DNA of 64,000 nucleotides from contig CAMZEK010000005.1 of assembly GCA_947305795.1 (NCBI GenBank), forward strand, positions 28,643 through 92,642, given 5' to 3'. A model generated the notes under the pieces. That model saw only the letters and a program-made list of their open reading frames with translations. It searched no databases and was not told where the DNA came from. Positions 62,262 through 64,000 of the stretch are shown here, piece by piece (the first letter of the stretch is position 1; each line of letters starts with the position of its first letter). A program made the translations under genes and the position numbers. This DNA is from an uncultured Bacteroidales bacterium. GTDB lineage: Bacteria; Bacteroidota; Bacteroidia; Bacteroidales; F082.

Positions 62262-62558
62262 TCAAATGTTTTTGATGTCCTCAATTTTGTCGTATTCCGC
62301 ATGAGTGCCAATAAATCGGATATAGACATTCTGCGGAGTGAATTTTATAACCACCACCAAGCGATAATCGTTGCCTTTGATATTGAATACATAGTGCTGA
62401 TTTCCAACATAATCGACCGAGTTGAAGGTTTGCTTGATGTCAGAAAAACTATGCCATTCGGCTTCTTCGGTTTTCTTGTACCATTCCATCAAAGCGGATT
62501 TTGCTTTCGGGTTTTTGGTGTAATACTCTACTATTGTGTTTTTTGCGATGATTCTCAT
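62262..62558 (-). CDS. higB: HigB-type mRNA interferase toxin
   Basis: A 98-residue RelE-superfamily toxin that cleaves mRNA on the ribosome. Motifs: MRIIAKNTIVEYYTKNPKAKSALMEWYKKTEEAEWHSFSDIKQTFNSVDYVGNQHYVFNIKGNDYRLVVVIKFTPQNVYIRFIGTHAEYDKI. This is the characteristic HigB/HigB2 sequence with its conserved GNDYRL and FIGTHAEYD. The Met at 62558 is used, not the track start at 62588, which lies in the promoter. Confidence 0.94.
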   Translation of the reverse strand: MRIIAKNTIVEYYTKNPKAKSALMEWYKKTEEAEWHSFSDIKQTFNSVDYVGNQHYVFNIKGNDYRLVVVIKFTPQNVYIRFIGTHAEYDKIEDIKNI

Positions 62559-62585
62559 ATTTAGGAGTTGTCCTATTTTACGCTG

Positions 62586-62593
62586 CAAAGATA
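62586..62593 (-). promoter_or_regulatory. -7 promoter element for higBA
   Basis: Minus-strand TATCTTTG followed by C, 27 bases upstream of the higB ATG. The 35-bp palindrome at 62613 lies 19 bases further upstream. Confidence 0.7.
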
Positions 62594-62612
62594 CTACAAT
62601 TATTCCAAAAAC

Positions 62613-62647
62613 CGAAACAATCTTACAAAATTTGTAAGATTGTTTCG
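62613..62647. terminator. Perfect 35-bp palindrome: lepB terminator and/or higBA operator
   Basis: Arms of 17 bases (CGAAACAATCTTACAAA and its exact complement) around a single A. On the minus strand it follows the lepB stop and is succeeded by GTTTTTGG, giving a terminator. It also abuts the higBA -33 region, so HigA binding is possible. Confidence 0.7.
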
Positions 62648-62678
62648 TGATTAGTATAATAGTTCCCTTTTTTATTTA

Positions 62679-64000
62679 CTATCTCGGGATCCTAAACATC
62701 CTCTTCCAACGAATACCACCATTTTCCTTGTCCATCGAGAGCCAAACGAGCACGGGCTTGCCAACGATATGGTTTTCAGGGACAAAGCCCCAATAGCGCG
62801 AGTCGGCGGAGTTGTGGCGGTTGTCGCCCATCATCCAGTAGTAGTCCATCTCAAAGGTGTAACTGTCGGCGGGCTTGCCGTCGATGAGGATTTGGTTGCC
62901 TTGCACCTTCAGGTCGTGCAACTCATAGGCATGAATGATGCGCTCGTACAATGGTAAAGTGTTGACATTCAATGCTACTGTAACGCCTTTCTTTGGGATG
63001 TAAAGCGGCCCGAAGTTGTCCACATTCCAAGGATAGAGGTCGGGACGGTTGGGGAATAGGCTTGTGCTGGTGCCTTGGCCGGGAGCCTGGATGTTGCGCA
63101 TCACCGAGGTGATGAAGGGCAACTTGATGAGTTCGTCAGCCACCTTTGCGCTAATATTGAGGATGAAAGTATTCGGGTCGGGGGTGCGGTAACCCTCGGT
63201 GATGTTGTACTTGTCCAAGGTCTGCTTGTTGATGCCGCCGTTGGTGGTTACCACGGTGTAGTTGTATTGCATGTTCTCGGGTTCAAAGGCTTTCTCGCCA
63301 TTGATAAACACCACGCCGTCAATGATTTGCAGACTATCGCCAGGCATGCCGATGAGACGTTTCACATAGTTTTCGCGCTTGTCGACGGGATGGCTGATGA
63401 CCTTGCCAAAATTGGCATGGTCGTTCCAAACTTGCTGGCGACCATACTCGCGAACAAGGTCATAATAGCTGATGCTGCTTTGGAAGACATCGCAAACGGT
63501 ATCTCCAGCGGGGTAATTGAACACGATGGGGTCGTAACGCTTCATGGTGGAGACGCCTGGATAGCGGTGATAGGGCAACTTGATCCATTCCACGTAGGAT
63601 TTCTTGGTCTTGCTCAAAGGTAAAGTGTTATGCACAAAGGGGAATGACAACGGTGTGTTAGGACGTTTTGGACCATAGTGTATCTTGCTGACAATCAAGT
63701 AATCGCCAACACAAAGCGACTTCTCCATGCTGGAGGTTGGGATGGTGAAGGCCTCGAAAACATAAGTCCTTATTATCAATGCGGCGACTACGGCAAAGAC
63801 GATAGCATCGAACCACTCGCGGGCGGTCGACTTCTTGGGTCTTTGGGTCGTTGCGGGATCTTGATATTCGTCATCCTTGGCGATAACGGGGAAGAAAACA
63901 AAAGGTAAAATGGCAGCCATGCCTTCCTCCCAAACCTTGAACCTTCCGAAGCACTTGCCCAACTCGACGAGCATGAGCAGCAGCATGAAGATGTTGATGT
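62679..64000 (-). CDS. lepB: Signal peptidase I (5' partial)
   Basis: Membrane peptidase that removes signal peptides of exported proteins. At least 440 residues are visible; the frame stays open past the window end, so the start is missing. A membrane helix (EWFDAIVFAVVAALIIRTYVFEAF) leads to the catalytic Ser in TIPTSSMEKSLCVGDYLIVSK. The catalytic Lys is in NYVKRLIGMPGDSLQI. The later motif MMGDNRHNSADSRYWGFVPENHIVGKPVLVWLSMD is also canonical. It is longer than enterobacterial LepB because of a large insert between the Ser and Lys boxes and another after the Lys box, as usual in Bacteroidetes. Confidence 0.95.
   Translation of the reverse strand, partial: INIFMLLLMLVELGKCFGRFKVWEEGMAAILPFVFFPVIAKDDEYQDPATTQRPKKSTAREWFDAIVFAVVAALIIRTYVFEAFTIPTSSMEKSLCVGDYLIVSKIHYGPKRPNTPLSFPFVHNTLPLSKTKKSYVEWIKLPYHRYPGVSTMKRYDPIVFNYPAGDTVCDVFQSSISYYDLVREYGRQQVWNDHANFGKVISHPVDKRENYVKRLIGMPGDSLQIIDGVVFINGEKAFEPENMQYNYTVVTTNGGINKQTLDKYNITEGYRTPDPNTFILNISAKVADELIKLPFITSVMRNIQAPGQGTSTSLFPNRPDLYPWNVDNFGPLYIPKKGVTVALNVNTLPLYERIIHAYELHDLKVQGNQILIDGKPADSYTFEMDYYWMMGDNRHNSADSRYWGFVPENHIVGKPVLVWLSMDKENGGIRWKRMFRIPR

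Overview
The window reads as chromosomal DNA from a member of the Bacteroidales (phylum Bacteroidota). The evidence is consistent: Bacteroidetes-type -7 promoter elements (TAnnTTTG) stand before many genes, and there are several proteins with C-terminal type IX secretion (T9SS) sorting domains. Family signatures of the phylum are also present: TamL lipoprotein, DUF3276 PUR-like protein, DUF5683 protein next to parAB, a short IorA, and a DUF2723/GT117 membrane enzyme. No rRNA, CRISPR array, integrase or intact transposase was seen. One tRNA (Gln, UUG) is present. The first CDS (GH16-type) and the last CDS (lepB) are cut by the window edges.

Layout. 1-1.04 kb: end of a glycoside hydrolase with a GH16 tail joined to a shortened GH20-like region. 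1.08-6.06 kb (minus): translation/transcription operon rimP-nusA-infB, preceded by its own tRNA-Gln unit. 6.3-15.9 kb (plus): a defence-island-like block. It holds a frameshifted DUF1016/PDDEXK nuclease, a WYL regulator, an intact DUF1016 nuclease, an unusual two-gene kinase/receiver pair, and a Pif1-like helicase with a TPR-like tail. 15.9-24.95 kb (plus): small envelope proteins, SanA-like protein, GT117 enzyme, hisS, histidine ammonia-lyase, and a three-gene membrane/lipoprotein set. 25-27.3 kb (minus): iorA-iorB. 27.3-37.9 kb: a repeat-rich stretch with a decayed toxin-antitoxin pair between two copies of a promoter/leader, two large T9SS cargo proteins, and a small CTERM-like protein. 38-41.8 kb (minus): dapB, DUF5683, parB, parA, DUF3276. 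41.8-51.2 kb (plus): DnaQ-like exonuclease, FAH-family protein, MntA/HepT pair, Tricorn-like protease, transglutaminase-like protein, T9SS protein. 51.3-61.8 kb (minus): a nine-gene DNA/envelope cluster ftsK-lolA-exbB-exbD-tonB-folC-tamL-recD-like. 61.9-64 kb (minus): higBA and lepB.

The most interesting locus is 9901-13673. The first protein joins a degenerate type-I-methylase-like fold and a specificity-subunit-like region to a histidine-kinase core (H-box, N-box, glycine boxes). The second, two bases downstream, joins a complete receiver domain to a DUF4145/HEPN-like region and a C-terminal OB-like domain. This looks like a phosphorelay-controlled defence module. I infer that from architecture and neighbours; it is not demonstrated. 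Three genes of the island share a near-identical promoter. The two DUF1016 nucleases carry in-frame palindromic repeats in the linker between their domains.

Repeats are a second theme: a 71-72 bp hairpin element in two places, a ~140 bp element predicted to fold as a three-way junction upstream of dapB, REP-like GCATCCC palindromes, an 11-unit heptamer array, and a duplicated ~190 bp leader. All ORFs antisense to well-supported genes were treated as shadows.
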